64,000 nucleotides of DNA from positions 3,658,001 to 3,722,000 of the forward strand of contig JAUDYN010000004.1 in assembly GCA_030407005.1 (NCBI GenBank). Direction: 5' to 3'. How positions within the stretch are numbered: position 1 is the stretch's first letter; each line of letters opens with the position of its first letter. The translations under genes and the position numbers were made by a program. The notes under the pieces were generated by a model that made no database searches, had not been told where the DNA came from, and saw only the letters and a list, made by a program, of their open reading frames with translations. Positions 11,785 through 22,666 of the stretch are shown one piece after another. This DNA is from Desarmillaria ectypa. Its lineage: Eukaryota; Basidiomycota; Agaricomycetes; Agaricales; Physalacriaceae.

Positions 11785-12419
11785 CTAGTTGCTACTCTCA
11801 TAGAAGTCCTTGTTACCAACAGAGTATATCATATCTGCTTTAAGGCTCGAGATTTGCCAAGGATCACCTCCATCCGGTGGGATAATTCTGAAACCTCTAA
11901 GAGGTAGCGACCCCGGACACACGTTCACATAGATTGAAAGGCGTCAGCGAGATACTCACCCCATTCTGTACAATCCTTTTCTCGCCGTCTTTCGGAACGA
12001 GCGTCACAGCAAAATTGGCCATAACTTGTACCTTAGTCGGAGATGAGATAGGACTAGGTTGGAGGAGATCTATGAGCAGCGATCTGTATCTCGGTGAGCT
12101 ATGGTTGGGAAGAATGTAGGAGCAAAAGCATACGGCGTCCTTCTCCAGCCTTTCGATGAACCTTTTCCACGATCCGATTTGCTCTTTACTGCTCACGTCA
12201 ATGACCTCGCCGCCAAACAGACAGGTGTAATCCACGCGTATGTTGTCAGTGAACACTTCCTTCTCGAGGTCTTCCCAGCGCAGGAGATCGACGTAAAGCA
12301 GCCGACTTGGCAGTCAGTGTGAGTGTTCAAAGACATATGGTGAAGCGAGCAACCGTCTTGGTGACAGTGTCATGAATGTTAGCTTTATCCAAAAGATAGT
12401 CAATCGCTGAGTAGGACAT
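11785..12419 (-). CDS. SnoaL-like (NTF2-fold) small protein
   Basis: SnoaL-like proteins are cone-shaped dimers; some are dehydratases or cyclases in secondary metabolism, many are of unknown role. The start ATG at 12419 opens SAIDYLLDKANIHDTVTK, typical of the family N-terminus. The body has LYVDLLRWEDLEKEVFTDN and VDYTCLFGGEVIDVSSKEQI, then a beta-rich segment ending MANFAVTLVPKDGEKRIVQN. After an intron (GTGAGT..TTAGAG) the last exon reads GGDPWQISSLKADMIYSVGN and stops at 11785. The first intron cannot be placed so that exon 1 and exon 2 stay in frame with standard GT..AG borders, so either a rare border or a one-base frameshift lies near 12330-12360. The exact substrate cannot be guessed. 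Confidence 0.7.
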
Positions 12420-12623
12420 CGTCAAAGTCATATCGCTGGTGTCGATGGCACCGGGTTTCTGTTCCTGTATATAAGGTAACTCGGTCTGTTAGCCAATGAA
12501 ACGAATTGAATTGCTGGACCATTACTAAGGTGCTCCACATTTGATGTATGCCGAAGGGACGCGTAGCCCATGTAATGTCCTTGAAAAAGACCAGAATATT
12601 AACCACAATGAAGCGCGATCACA

Positions 12624-13569
12624 ATGACTACTCTCATCACCGGCGGTAAAGGGAAAACAGCTCTCCGCCTTGCGCACCTGTTGAAAGACGCCAATAAACC
12701 GTTTCTCGTTGCAAGTCGTTCCGCTGGAGTTCCTGCAGACGAATTTCCCAGCTGTCGATTCGATTGGCTGGACACAGCGACATACCCGAACCCGTGGTCG
12801 AAAGTGGAGGACATAATTTCGGTCTATCTTGTACCTCCCCAGGTCTTGGACATGTTACCGCCAATGAAAGCGTTCATTGACTATTGCCGAGAGAAAGGAG
12901 TGAAACGCTTCGTGCTGTTGAGCGCGAGTGTCATAGAACCGGGAGGACCTGTGGCTGGCAAAGTCCATGAATATCTTGCTAAGATAGGCGTTGATTATTG
13001 TGTACTACGACCTACGTGGTTCATGGGTGAGTCTGAAATACCATCAAAAGGGCTTGGCGAGCTCACTTTATTCCCAGAAAACTTCTCCCAACAGCACCGG
13101 GGGCCCTTCAAGTCCGAGAATAAGATTTACTCTGCAACCGGTGACGGGAAGGTACCCTTCGTCTCTGCAGAGGACATTGCGGCCGTTGCTTTCCGTGCTC
13201 TGGTAGATCCAGAATCTCACAATACAGACCATTTCATACGTGGTCCAGAGCTACTTTCGTATAACGAGGTGATTCATATTTTTGTCCATGTACCTATCCT
13301 AGCTCATAGTAAGTCAGGTTGCCGAAATATTCACAGAAATACTGGGTCGAAAAATCACTCACGTCAAGTTGACGCAATTGGAGATGGCAGAGTGGTTTAC
13401 GAAGGCAACAGGCATGCCAGAAGAGTATGCCAATATGCTGGCCTTGATGGATGTCCACATAGCCAAAGGCGCAGAGGAGACACTGGACGACACGGTACTC
13501 AGGGTGACTGGTCGGTCACCCATCCAGTTTTCAACCTTTGCGAAATCGGTTAGACAAGTTTGGGAATGA
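12624..13569 (+). CDS. NmrA/EasG-like NAD(P)-binding oxidoreductase
   Basis: The N-terminal Rossmann motif is LITGGKGKTALRLAHLLKDA, followed by PFLVASRSAGVP and VKRFVLLSASVIEPGGP. Two introns are clear: 13026-13076 (GTGAGT..CCCAG), which restores WFMENFSQQH, and one at about 13268-13315 that joins YNE to VAEIFTEILG. The protein is then about 275 residues, the usual length for the ergot-alkaloid EasG/agroclavine dehydrogenase-like branch of NmrA proteins, which in basidiomycetes is widespread outside any ergot pathway. It is probably a cytosolic NADPH-dependent reductase of an unknown substrate. No partner biosynthetic genes are adjacent except the SnoaL-like gene transcribed away from it, about 200 bases upstream. 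Confidence 0.85.
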
Positions 13570-14145
13570 ACTGTTCCAACAGAGACATAACGTCGAGCAT
13601 TGCTGCCATTGCCTCGTAAAACGTACTCGTCTGTTCATTGGCTCTTGCTAAATAATTTGTTGCTTGACAACACAAGTAGTATATTGATCAAGACGGAGAT
13701 ACAAAAAGATAGAATAACTGTCTTCGTCATGGTTTTACCAGACCGTCAAGGCCACATAGTAGCACGCCCCAGGGCGGGGTACGGCAGGATACAGGAATAT
13801 GACGACGCACGCACCACCCTACATCAAACCCCACATCCAAGTCAACACCGAAGTGGTCTCGGACACAGAGTGAGCTAGATGGCGTTGCTCCTTCTCGTGA
13901 GTGCCACCCCGAAGGGTACACCTTCGCTCCCTCAACTATGAAAGTAAAACGCCATACAGATGAGTTAACGCCTGCCGCCAGATAGCTGACGCTTCGATGG
14001 TTGAGTCGGACACATGAAGAAAAAAAATTTCAGCCGAATTGGGCTTTATACCGTATTGAAGCGGAGATCTAATAAAGATAGGCCGCTTTTGCCGAAGTGG
14101 CCGGCACATGGTTGCCAATTTGACTACATCCACTCGACTGTTACA
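13570..14145. other. Intergenic stretch, no supported gene
   Basis: It separates the reductase from SPC19, both on the plus strand. Open frames here are short and show no recognisable motif; the terminator of the first and promoter of the second must lie within it. Confidence 0.5.
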
Positions 14146-14882
14146 ATGTCGCGTTTATCGCATGCAAACCTGAAGGCCAGGGAATCCGTTTTTGCCAGTG
14201 GACCAGAGATATACAGAGGCGAAATACAAGCGGTCTGTCCGCCTAATCTAGCCGAATGCGTCGCGACCATGGAGGACTGCTGTGAAGAGGTCAGACGTTA
14301 CCTTTTCTCAGACGAATCGCTCTGACATTGCGTAGGCATACCAAGCACAGTTACTCCTCAGGAATGGGACTTATGACTACCCGCGAATGGCAAATGTTCT
14401 GCGGAATGAGAGAGTAAGTCAACGACTTTCAGAGAAGAATGAACGCCAACAACAAATTTAGGTCTTTCTCCTTATCGATGAAAGCACGGTTAAGAAGTAT
14501 AAATCCGACTTAATTGACGAAGTTGAACCCGCAATACACGAACTCATAGAACGAGCAGAACAAGGCCTCAAGTCTCTCCAGCGAAAGCAGGCTCACCTTC
14601 AAACAAAGGTTCGTCTTTGCTCGTTGATTTTTCTTTGTTGTCAATATCTAACATTTCATGCAGGTACAAGTTGCAAAAGTAGCAACTTCCCGACCCACTT
14701 CAGGCACGATGGCGCAGCATAAGCTTGAGCAACGACGTCTACATATGCTTACGAGGCAACGCGAACGGATGGAGGAGGAATGTGCGGCCCTAGAGGCGGA
14801 AGTGAAAGCTTTGGTGCGCGGTAGTCGTGATTTCTTTATGACTTGCCCTCATGAAGAACAGGAATCTAAATCACGACAGTGA
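14146..14882 (+). CDS. SPC19: DASH complex subunit Spc19
   Basis: Spc19 is one of the ten subunits of the DASH/Dam1 ring that couples kinetochores to microtubule plus ends. The start at 14146 gives MSRLSHANLKARESVFASGP, followed by the conserved EIYRGEIQAVCPPNLAECV and, across an intron, EDCCEEAYQAQLLLRNGTYD. Then come RVFLLIDESTVKKYKSDLID and EPAIHELIERAEQGLKSLQ, the long coiled-coil region. Introns are at about 14290-14335, 14413-14461 and 14609-14663. The C-terminus is a second coiled coil rich in Glu/Arg. Length, about 190 residues, fits the family. It is convergent with the molybdenum cofactor gene, with only 96 bases between stops. Confidence 0.88.
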
Positions 14883-14978
14883 ACATTGGTTTACTTTATC
14901 CATCCTCTGACTACCGAAACGCGCATCCCTCACTTACAGTGTCGCCAACTCCCGCCACTCCTGCATGACGCCCATATC

Positions 14979-17288
14979 CTACACTGTTTTCAATTCCCCT
15001 ATCAACACCGCGTCGGCAAGTTCCCCTGCTTCAAGCCTCTGAGGTCCATCGGGCTTCCTCTGAGGCAGAACGACCAGGCCGTTTGCGCCGCTCATACTAG
15101 CTACCCTACTGGACCTTTGGCCACCGGTGCTGAATGCCTTCAGTCCCGCTTCTCCGGCGCGTATCACGACTCTATGGAACTCCGTGCGAGGATCCAGATT
15201 CATGGACGATTGCAGCTGTGAAAACATTGGTCAATTGTCCAGTGCAGCAAGCGGAATCCATACCTGGACTTTTGCACGAGGTAACTGGCACATGCTCTCT
15301 GGCCAGCCACCCAATTTGCGCAGTGCAGGCACAACGAAGATGTGGAATGTGACGAGCGCAGAGGATGGATTACCTGGGAGTGCAAACACCGGCTTTACCG
15401 CACCGCCAATCCAGGGAATAGTAGCAAAAGTGGTGGGCTTTCCGGGTTTGATAGTCACGCGGCCAAAGTGTATGGTTCCGCTGAAATGTCTTTCGATGAC
15501 AGGTTTAAGCAGGTCAGTTGGGCCCATTGACGTCCCGCCAGTGGTGATAAGGATATCAGCACTATCGAGACCTTTTTTGATGGCGTCGACATGAGCGGGA
15601 ATCCTGCAGAGGGTATATGATCAGTTTGGCGACCAATGGGAAATGCAAAAGACTCTACTTGTCGGAAACTATCCCTAGGTCAACGACTTCGTATCCCAGG
15701 CCTTGAAGAGCGGCTTGAAGGGAGGGCCTGTTGGTGTCCCATATACCACCCCAAGACAAGCCCTCGTTGAGAGGAACCGGTGCTTGCAGATCAATGAGTT
15801 CGTTTCCCGTGCTCAGGATCCCGACAATCGGCTTTCGGTGCACTTTGACCTGGGCCACATATTTCGAACCGGACAAGCCGTAGGACCAAGAGCACATCAC
15901 ATACCTCCTTGCATCCAACAAAGGTCAAGGTGCCGATTTCGCCTCCTGGACTCAAGATGCGCTCGCCTTTGTACAGGACTAAATCTCCCATCTTGACATC
16001 AGACCCTGCAGCTCGGACGTTTTCGCCCTTGTCCACTTTGGCGAGGAGCTGAATTTCTACCTCTTCTCCATCTTCGTCCGTCGTTATAAGCCGGGTGTCT
16101 TCGACCATGATCACAGCGTCTGCGCCGGCAGGCAGTGGGGCGCCTGTATTGGCGCGACATATTTTTCCAGGCGAAAGAGACTTTGATTGTCGGGGTGTTG
16201 TTACGGTGTACGTCCCGTTGGCGTCAATGGCATCACCTGTCCGATGGAAGTCTTAGTACGGAAGGTTGACGCGACCAAGACTCACAGATGACGGCGTAAC
16301 CATCTACGTTTGTTGTCGGAGTCGCTGGAACGTCGTGGGAGGCGTAGACATCCTGAGCTAATACATATCCTGCTAGAGACGGTGTTACCTGTATGCCATC
16401 AGTGCATATCAAGGATGGGCTTGTTGATACGTACCGGGAGAACCGTCTCTTCAAGGGGTTTGATCGTAGTTATGATCATATCCATAGCATCTTCGAAAGA
16501 TATCAAGGGAAAGGGAGATATACGATGCCTCGTAGATACTAGTGAAGTTGTCAGAGATGGCTACTCTTTAGAGAATAGAAATAGAATCAGACCCGATGCA
16601 GATGGATCGTGAGTGATATTAGTTCGAGGCTGAGGAATGCTATGTCCATGATGGTCGTGAGGGTGGTGGTGAGATGATCCCATTTGAGAATGGATTTGCT
16701 GGCCTGTACCTCCCTTGATCAGTTCAATAGCATGCTTCAGCACTCCGCCTTGCAAAAGAGCTTGGACATTCTCTGTGACTGCCTTGGTGCTTCCCGGGAG
16801 AGTCACTACCAGCGTATCCTTGATCGTCCCCGCGATAGGCCGAGAAAGAGCCGCAAGTGGTGTATGCTTCAACGACGTCGACAGAAGAAGATGGACAAGA
16901 CCCGATGCTTCACGTTCGAGAAGGGGTGCGATGGCCTGGTAAAGCCGATGATTAGCCAGACAGTACTGAAACAACATAATCGCTCATCCCACTTCTGGTG
17001 TTCGATCTCGCACACCAAACCCTGTCCCGCCAGTAGTAATAATGAAGTCAACAAGTCCCGTATCAGACCATAGCTTTACGAAATGCTGTATCTGTTGCAC
17101 TTCGTCTGGTACTATTTGACGATTTGAGCAGGACAATCCAGCTTCTTGAAGGAGAGTAACTAAAGTCGGCCCTGATTTATCCGCACTTGCATCCTTGAAA
17201 GCAGTGTCGCTAACTAGTAGGATTAGTTCCATTCCCGTTATCTTCATGGATATACACCACCTGTTAGAACACCCACACGAATTGACAT
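14979..17288 (-). CDS. cnxE: Gephyrin-type molybdenum cofactor fusion (MogA-MoeA)
   Basis: The fusion adenylates molybdopterin (MogA/G domain) and inserts molybdate (MoeA/E domain), making Moco for nitrate reductase, sulfite oxidase and xanthine dehydrogenase. The start at 17288 gives MSIRVGVLT, joined by a short intron to VSDTAFKDASADKSGPTL; the MogA core FIITTGGTGFGVRDRTPE follows, then GTIKDTLVVTLPGSTKAV. A histidine-rich linker (HHHPHDHHGH, about 16670-16630) separates it from MoeA, which shows DVPATPTTNVDGYAVI, then a segment read at about 16100-15800 and GILSTGNELIDLQAP, and near the C-terminus FSTGGQRSSRVASMSGANGL. It stops at 14979. Domain order (MogA first) is that of fungal CnxE and animal gephyrin, the reverse of plant Cnx1. 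Several introns are present. Confidence 0.92.
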
Positions 17289-17392
17289 CGTAGTGGTCCC
17301 GAATAGGTTGGATTACCGATAATTGGCCGAAAATGCACTATGACGCAATAAGCTGGATCAGTCTTGTGAATACATCTCTTTTTCGACTGTAT

Positions 17393-20014
17393 TTACAAAA
17401 TAAGACGCTCGGCTTTGTACAATCCGATAGCCGCAGAAGCTTGCTGATGTGCCAGCTTACTCCGTTGTCTCCAGTCAAGACGTGGCTCTTTACCCTCCTC
17501 AGTAGCTTTCAACAACCGCCTCTGTGCCTTGACAAATGCCTCCAGAGAGCCCCGTAGCTGCTCCATCTCATCAATGGACCGTATCTCAGAGTCTATCCGG
17601 GCCGAAATTTTGCGAAGGACACGATGCGCGGGAGGATGTTGTATAAGTGTCAGCAGTGAAGAATCTAAAATGACTTGAGTGAACGAAACGATCTGTGGGA
17701 AGTTATGATCAGCCTTGGGAGAAGACAATGTAGAAGGAAAATTCGAACATCATTCATGGGAGGCAAATCTGCGCCTTTCTCGTGCACTGCCGTGTCTGCG
17801 ACAAGCACACCCTTGTCATTCTTTTCAACTACTTTTTTGGACGGTATCAGGCGAACGTCCCTGCCCGCCCATTGTGCCAGCCACCCCTCTAATACGTCCA
17901 GTAAACATACGAGATCCTCAGCCTCAGGCAAACACCTCCGGATGGCTAGTCTCAGTGCAGCTGAGGAGCAAGAGTATTGCACGCATAAGCTGAGAAATTG
18001 TGGTAATGAAGGAATATCAGCGTTTAGAGGCGTGATACCGTCCACCTGCATGGCATTATCAGATTTTTCTTGTCGATGCCGGGTTATTATATAACGAAGA
18101 GGATCGACAATCTCAACCTCTAGTAAATCAGGAACCTTTTTGAAGGCCATACGTATCGATGTCTATGATGGATGATGTTCAGTAAAAGCATGATCCATGA
18201 AGAGAGAGATTGATGTACCCAGTCGTTTCGTAGTCTTAGCAAACTCAAAAGTCCATTTTCGACCATATTGGCATTAACAACGCCCCGTTCCAACAAATGC
18301 CTCACGACTTCCGACGAGTAAGGAAAGTTGGCAGGCTTTCCAGGTTGCAGCACGGTGATCAAAACCTCTTTCACAAAGACATAGCGGAAAGACACCTAAA
18401 ACAAATCAGCTATTTAGGTTCAAAGATGACAAGGAATCCTACCTGAGATTCAGAATCCGACTTGCCCTTCGACTTTTTCTCCCACTTTAAAAACGACATG
18501 CTCGCGCTCTGGGGCCTGCCTTGCTCCATGGCTGAGCGCATCTCTGACAAAAGCGTCTCCTGTGACCTGTCAAGTTGGCTAGTCGATGGACGTTTGGCAA
18601 GCCACGGAGCCGCCGACGCCGCTCGTCCCATTGCATTGGCTATTGTCGATGATAGAGGTACTGTATATGGGACTACCAGCACGCTCGATCTTGATGTGGA
18701 TTTCGCCTTTTCAGACGGACCAGGTGATACTACCAACAGCGCCTCGGAAGACGCGGAAATGAGAGAAAGTGTCGTTTTGTCCTCTGAACCGGAAGGTATA
18801 GAGAGACTGTGGGAGGCTAGGACGACGGAGAACTTGAGATCCCAAAGCAGGAGGACTATTTTTCGGTCTGGATTTGGGGTGATACCAGCGAAGAGAACAT
18901 GAGACGAGTTGAGGGCGAGAATGGAGGGAGACGCCAAGGGAATAAGGTTGACGGTTTCGGAGGTAGGGGATACTTCGACAGTAGAAGATATTTCAATCTG
19001 GAAAGAGTGCCACGATCCATTACGGCCTGAACGAATGGAAATTAATCAAGAAAGCACCAGAGCTTTGAATTGACATACTGAGAATCGTCAAATAGCCAGA
19101 AGCACTGCATGAGATGTCCGATATATCCTAGAAATGTGATCAGTCCGAATTATCAATATCATGTCCCACTGATGGTCGAACCTGTATTGGGATAATGCTA
19201 CTCCCAACGTTAGTGAGAGTGCGATCTTCGCCTACAGAAAAGGCTCGAGCATGCGTACTGTCGTTGCAGGACTCTATAAAGAGTAGGATAGATACTGCAC
19301 TGACGCCAGCTGTAACAAACGAACAAGATTCACGAGAGAAGCAAAAATTTTTCAAAACGGTGACTTGTTCGGACGAATTATACGCGTGAAGGACTTTGCA
19401 ATCGGTATCCAACAGTGATACGCATCCCTTGTTCGAATACGCGACGATAAGAGGAGGCTCATGGTGGCAGACATACATCCCAGAAATATCATGGGGCATC
19501 TATCTTGGAGTCAAATTAACGCCATGAGAGAAGGAATTCGCTCGCCAACTTGCCAGAAAAGATTTCTTTTTGTTTTCAGCCAAATTCGTAGAAGGGTCGT
19601 CCTTCCATATCCATATTGTCCTATTCTCCTTTTCTTTAGACAAGTCGGAAGATGATGCGATTGCCGCGTAGGTCGTATACACGGGTCCAGCACCATCCAA
19701 ACTGCAGTGCGATATTGATGGACAAGAAAATGAGGTCGCGGGTCCTAATGTGTGTGACACGATAGGGTGCATTGTTGACACCTATTAAGGCCGCGATTAG
19801 AGAGAAACATGGACAATGAATGAGCGAGACACACATCCAGGATATGTATACCATCTCCTTGAGCAGCCACCGTCACGTAGCCATCTGAGCTGGTAGACGA
19901 TGTGATATGTGATACATACACAGACGACTTGCCACCCTTTTGAGACTTCTTTTGCAGCCGTCTGGAAGTGGCATAGGTAGAAAGGGAGAACGGCTCCTGG
20001 ATAGAGGATTCCAT
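17393..20014 (-). CDS. UTP8/NOL11-like nucleolar protein
   Basis: Homologues are parts of the t-UTP subcomplex of the small-subunit processome, needed for rDNA transcription and early pre-rRNA processing. The start at 20014 gives MESSIQEPFSLSTYATSRRL. The N-terminal half looks like a beta-propeller: repeats of YVTVAAQGDGIHILD, SHTLGPATSFSCPSISH and RTIWIWKDD. The C-terminal half is helical, with SLPQFLSLCVQYSCSSAALR and ILDSSLLTLIQHPPAHRVLR, and ends in a basic segment at 17393. Around eight introns of 50-70 bases are implied by frame changes. Length, roughly 750 residues, suits the family. I cannot separate UTP8 from NOL11 by eye, so no symbol is given. Confidence 0.65.
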
Positions 20015-20565
20015 GGCGGTAAGAATTTTTGGGAAAGAGAGTTCTGATTGGTCCTTGCACCGGTCCGAAGTTCCACGTGGCTCACCTTTTCTTCTTCTGC
20101 TGCTACTACCCCTGCTATTTGGACCGGTTTCCTACACCACGTAAGAGTGTTGGCTTCGGGCAACAACAAAGATTTGTGTGACCATGCATGGTTAGATCCA
20201 GTGACCGACATGAATAAAACTTTTCTTTTGGCGAATTGGTCTGCAGAGATTAATCCTCGTTCATCAGTAGTAGCAGGTAGCAATGCTTTCCCCTCCTACG
20301 TTCAGTTTATCAGTAGATGCCCGCCTCCCGTTTTCCGCATCTTTAGTCCTGGACGATATCATGAGGCATATGAGTCACCTCCACATGGTAGAAGAAGCGT
20401 TGCGCTCGTGCTTTCGTCAACTTTCAAACATGAAAAGACTAATTATATTTCATCTGGCCTCCATAGGCCCCGCTACTCGGAGAAACCAAAGTTAAGAATG
20501 AAAGATATACGCAAGATAGGTAACCGCAAGTCATTTTAATGTTACAACCAGGAAAGGCATGCGTC
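20015..20565. other. Intergenic stretch between two minus-strand genes
   Basis: Open frames exist on both strands (the largest is 163 codons at 20048-20539 on plus), but none has a domain, signal peptide or clear codon preference. It holds the promoter of the UTP8/NOL11-like gene and the 3' flank of the hydrophobin. Confidence 0.45.
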
Positions 20566-21308
20566 TTAAGCTTCGCTTAGACACCCAAGTTGATGGGGTG
20601 CACCTAGAGTAACAAAGCCATTCTGTTCCAGTTAGTCCCAATTATTCTCGCAGATACGGATAATGTAAGAATTCCTAAGTTGGAAGTACGGGCTTGTATG
20701 AATTCTGGCTCGTTCTTCCCATATTCCCCGGGACGCTTACTCATTTTATTAGTGATACATTTCTCACTCATTATAGTACATTCTACATATTCTGGTAGTA
20801 TAAAAGCAGTGTAATTAGTAGGGCATCGCTAGCGCGATTGCCATGAACATTAGTTCCTTTCCACTCACCTGTGAACGCGAGTTCTAACAGATAATACTCA
20901 CGTAGTTATTTCCCGTGCAGCAGGCGGGCTGGTTAGCACACTTGGTGGTGCCAAGGCCAACTACCGTAATGGAGTTGCAAGCGAGGTCACTTTGGTATAC
21001 ACATCAGTATAATTTGAAGAACGCGCAGATACAAGAAATACGCCTTACATCTCGGCAGTGACGCTTCCAATCGGGATATTGAAAAGGCCCAGGAGGGTCT
21101 GAATCAGCGAGGACAAGGGTTAACATTTGTTGTTCGTGAATTAGTGTGTCTTCCATGGAGCAAAATGCTTTAGACTTACGCTCTGGACGGACTTGCAGCA
21201 CTCAAGGGTACCGGTGTTGCAACTGCCTCCATCGACGGTAGTAGCCGGAAGTGCACTGACCATGGTAGCCATGGAAAGAGCTAAGAGGGCGAAGATACGA
21301 GCGAACAT
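20566..21308 (-). CDS. Class I hydrophobin with an altered last exon
   Basis: Hydrophobins are small secreted proteins that self-assemble at air-water interfaces on aerial hyphae. Start at 21308 with signal peptide MFARIFALLALSMATMVSA. Seven of the eight cysteines come in the expected order: C-x6-CC (SCNTGTLECC), then LAC, C, and QPACC before GNNY. Introns: after KSVQS (GTAAGT..TTCAG) and after a GAT half codon (GTAAGG..CAAAG). After GNNY a donor GTGAGT can join 290 bases downstream to AACAG and NGFVTLG, the usual lead-in to the eighth cysteine. The expected final GC-TP-NLG is out of frame because of two one-base shortages; the frame instead reads APHQLGCLSEA and stops at 20566. A shorter reading ends near 20839 without an eighth cysteine. 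The gene may be functional with a shifted Cys, or decayed. Confidence 0.8.
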
Positions 21309-21753
21309 TATATACTAGTGAGATGTACAACTGCTGGTAGTGTTTGAGTGTTTAACTGGTTGATACCAATGGCCGATACCTGGTCCATTATATACCCTCC
21401 AGTATTGCCTGTTGCTCCGCCGAGGAAATAGAAATATCTTGACTCGACGGTTGACCGACTGAACGTTTGGGCCGCCCCGAAGATAATGACGGGCACCCAG
21501 CCCATCGCAAACCATCATTATCATGTGGTACTACATTCCCTTGAGGTTAGCCAAAGGGGCGCAATGGACACAAGACTCACGATACACGACTGACGGTCAT
21601 CTTGTCTATCTATTGTCTGCGGCCATCTTTTCAGGACTACCTACATACTTGCAATACAGAGCCTTTCGACGGAGCCAAGGCCCTTGAATATCGTTAACGT
21701 GCCCTTGGCAGTGGACTAAGGTATGTATAGATGTCGTGACCACCGTCCTGAAG

Positions 21754-22504
21754 TCATGCTACTTGTGCTCTTGGGAAGAATAGAAGCGGGAGCTTCACAA
21801 GGACTTCAATACCATCAGAATGGCACCGACCCGGGTGAAGGGAAAACTTGCGGTAACGTCCAAGCTCAAGTCGCAGCTTCTTGTGTTCCATATCAACACC
21901 GCCAGAGCATAGCATTTGCGTCCTTTGACGGCTTACTGTGCGAATGGTATGACTTATTATTTCATTTGTAGTTCTTGTTGAACCTGTTATGTCGCAGATA
22001 ATAACAAGGAGAGTACCCCGCTTTCCCAATTGTGACGCCGCCACTCCCAAAAAGACGCGGTTCACCTCATCAAAACCCAGGAAAGCACCTGAGACTTGTG
22101 CTCCCCGAATTGTTCTTGAACTAGTTGATTCTACGATGCAGACGACTAACATCGTTCTCTCATAGACTGCAGCAAGGATATGTTCATCAGTGGTAATAAT
22201 GTAGGTTGATCATTCGTCGGAGGTTTGTCTACTCCAGCTCAACTCCAGGATTATTCCTACCTCTGGCCATTTGTTCAGCCCTACTCAGGCTACCATTGAT
22301 ATTCCATGCAAATTGAGGACCTCGCTCATTCAAATGCATTTCAGCAATACGGCGGCATAAGCATCCAAAAGGGTTGTCCTTCAACAGATTGTCTGGCAAT
22401 ACGAAGTGAAAATGGCCCTTCGTGCTGGACATGGGGACGACTCGATCCACTCCGCCTCTGGAGTTGCTAAAATATTGTGCACGGGCCATTTCTCTCGCTG
22501 GCAT
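21754..22504 (-). CDS. Unknown small protein with a motif shared at 5.2 kb
   Basis: The first exon starts at 22504 (MPAREMARAQYFSNSRGG) and contains VVPMSSTKGHFHFVLPDNLL followed by KDNPFGC and IAEMHL. It ends QMARG at an in-frame donor (GTAGGA, about 22255); a branch-like and TGCAG acceptor at about 22166 keeps the frame and leads to a long second exon ending at 21754 (MLVVCIVESTSSRTIRGAQV). The second exon shows no recognisable domain and its reality is less certain than the first. There is no signal peptide or membrane helix in the first exon. The shared motif with 5145-5350 suggests a family with at least two copies in this genome; function unknown. Confidence 0.45.
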
Positions 22505-22666
22505 CTTCGACTCTTCGATTTCGGGGCCTCAATAAGGTGCTAGACTTTCTATTGATGTTCAAGCCGGTAGACCTACACCAAGCAATAAGCTGCTATCTGT
22601 CGGTAGCATTGGACCCAGCAAAGCAAACGTATCGGGTATATTCCATGAAAACTGTAGGGTATAGTC

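Noticed and set aside
20048..20539. 163-codon plus-strand frame between two minus genes
   Set aside because: Partly antisense to promoter region, no motif, no start context worth noting.
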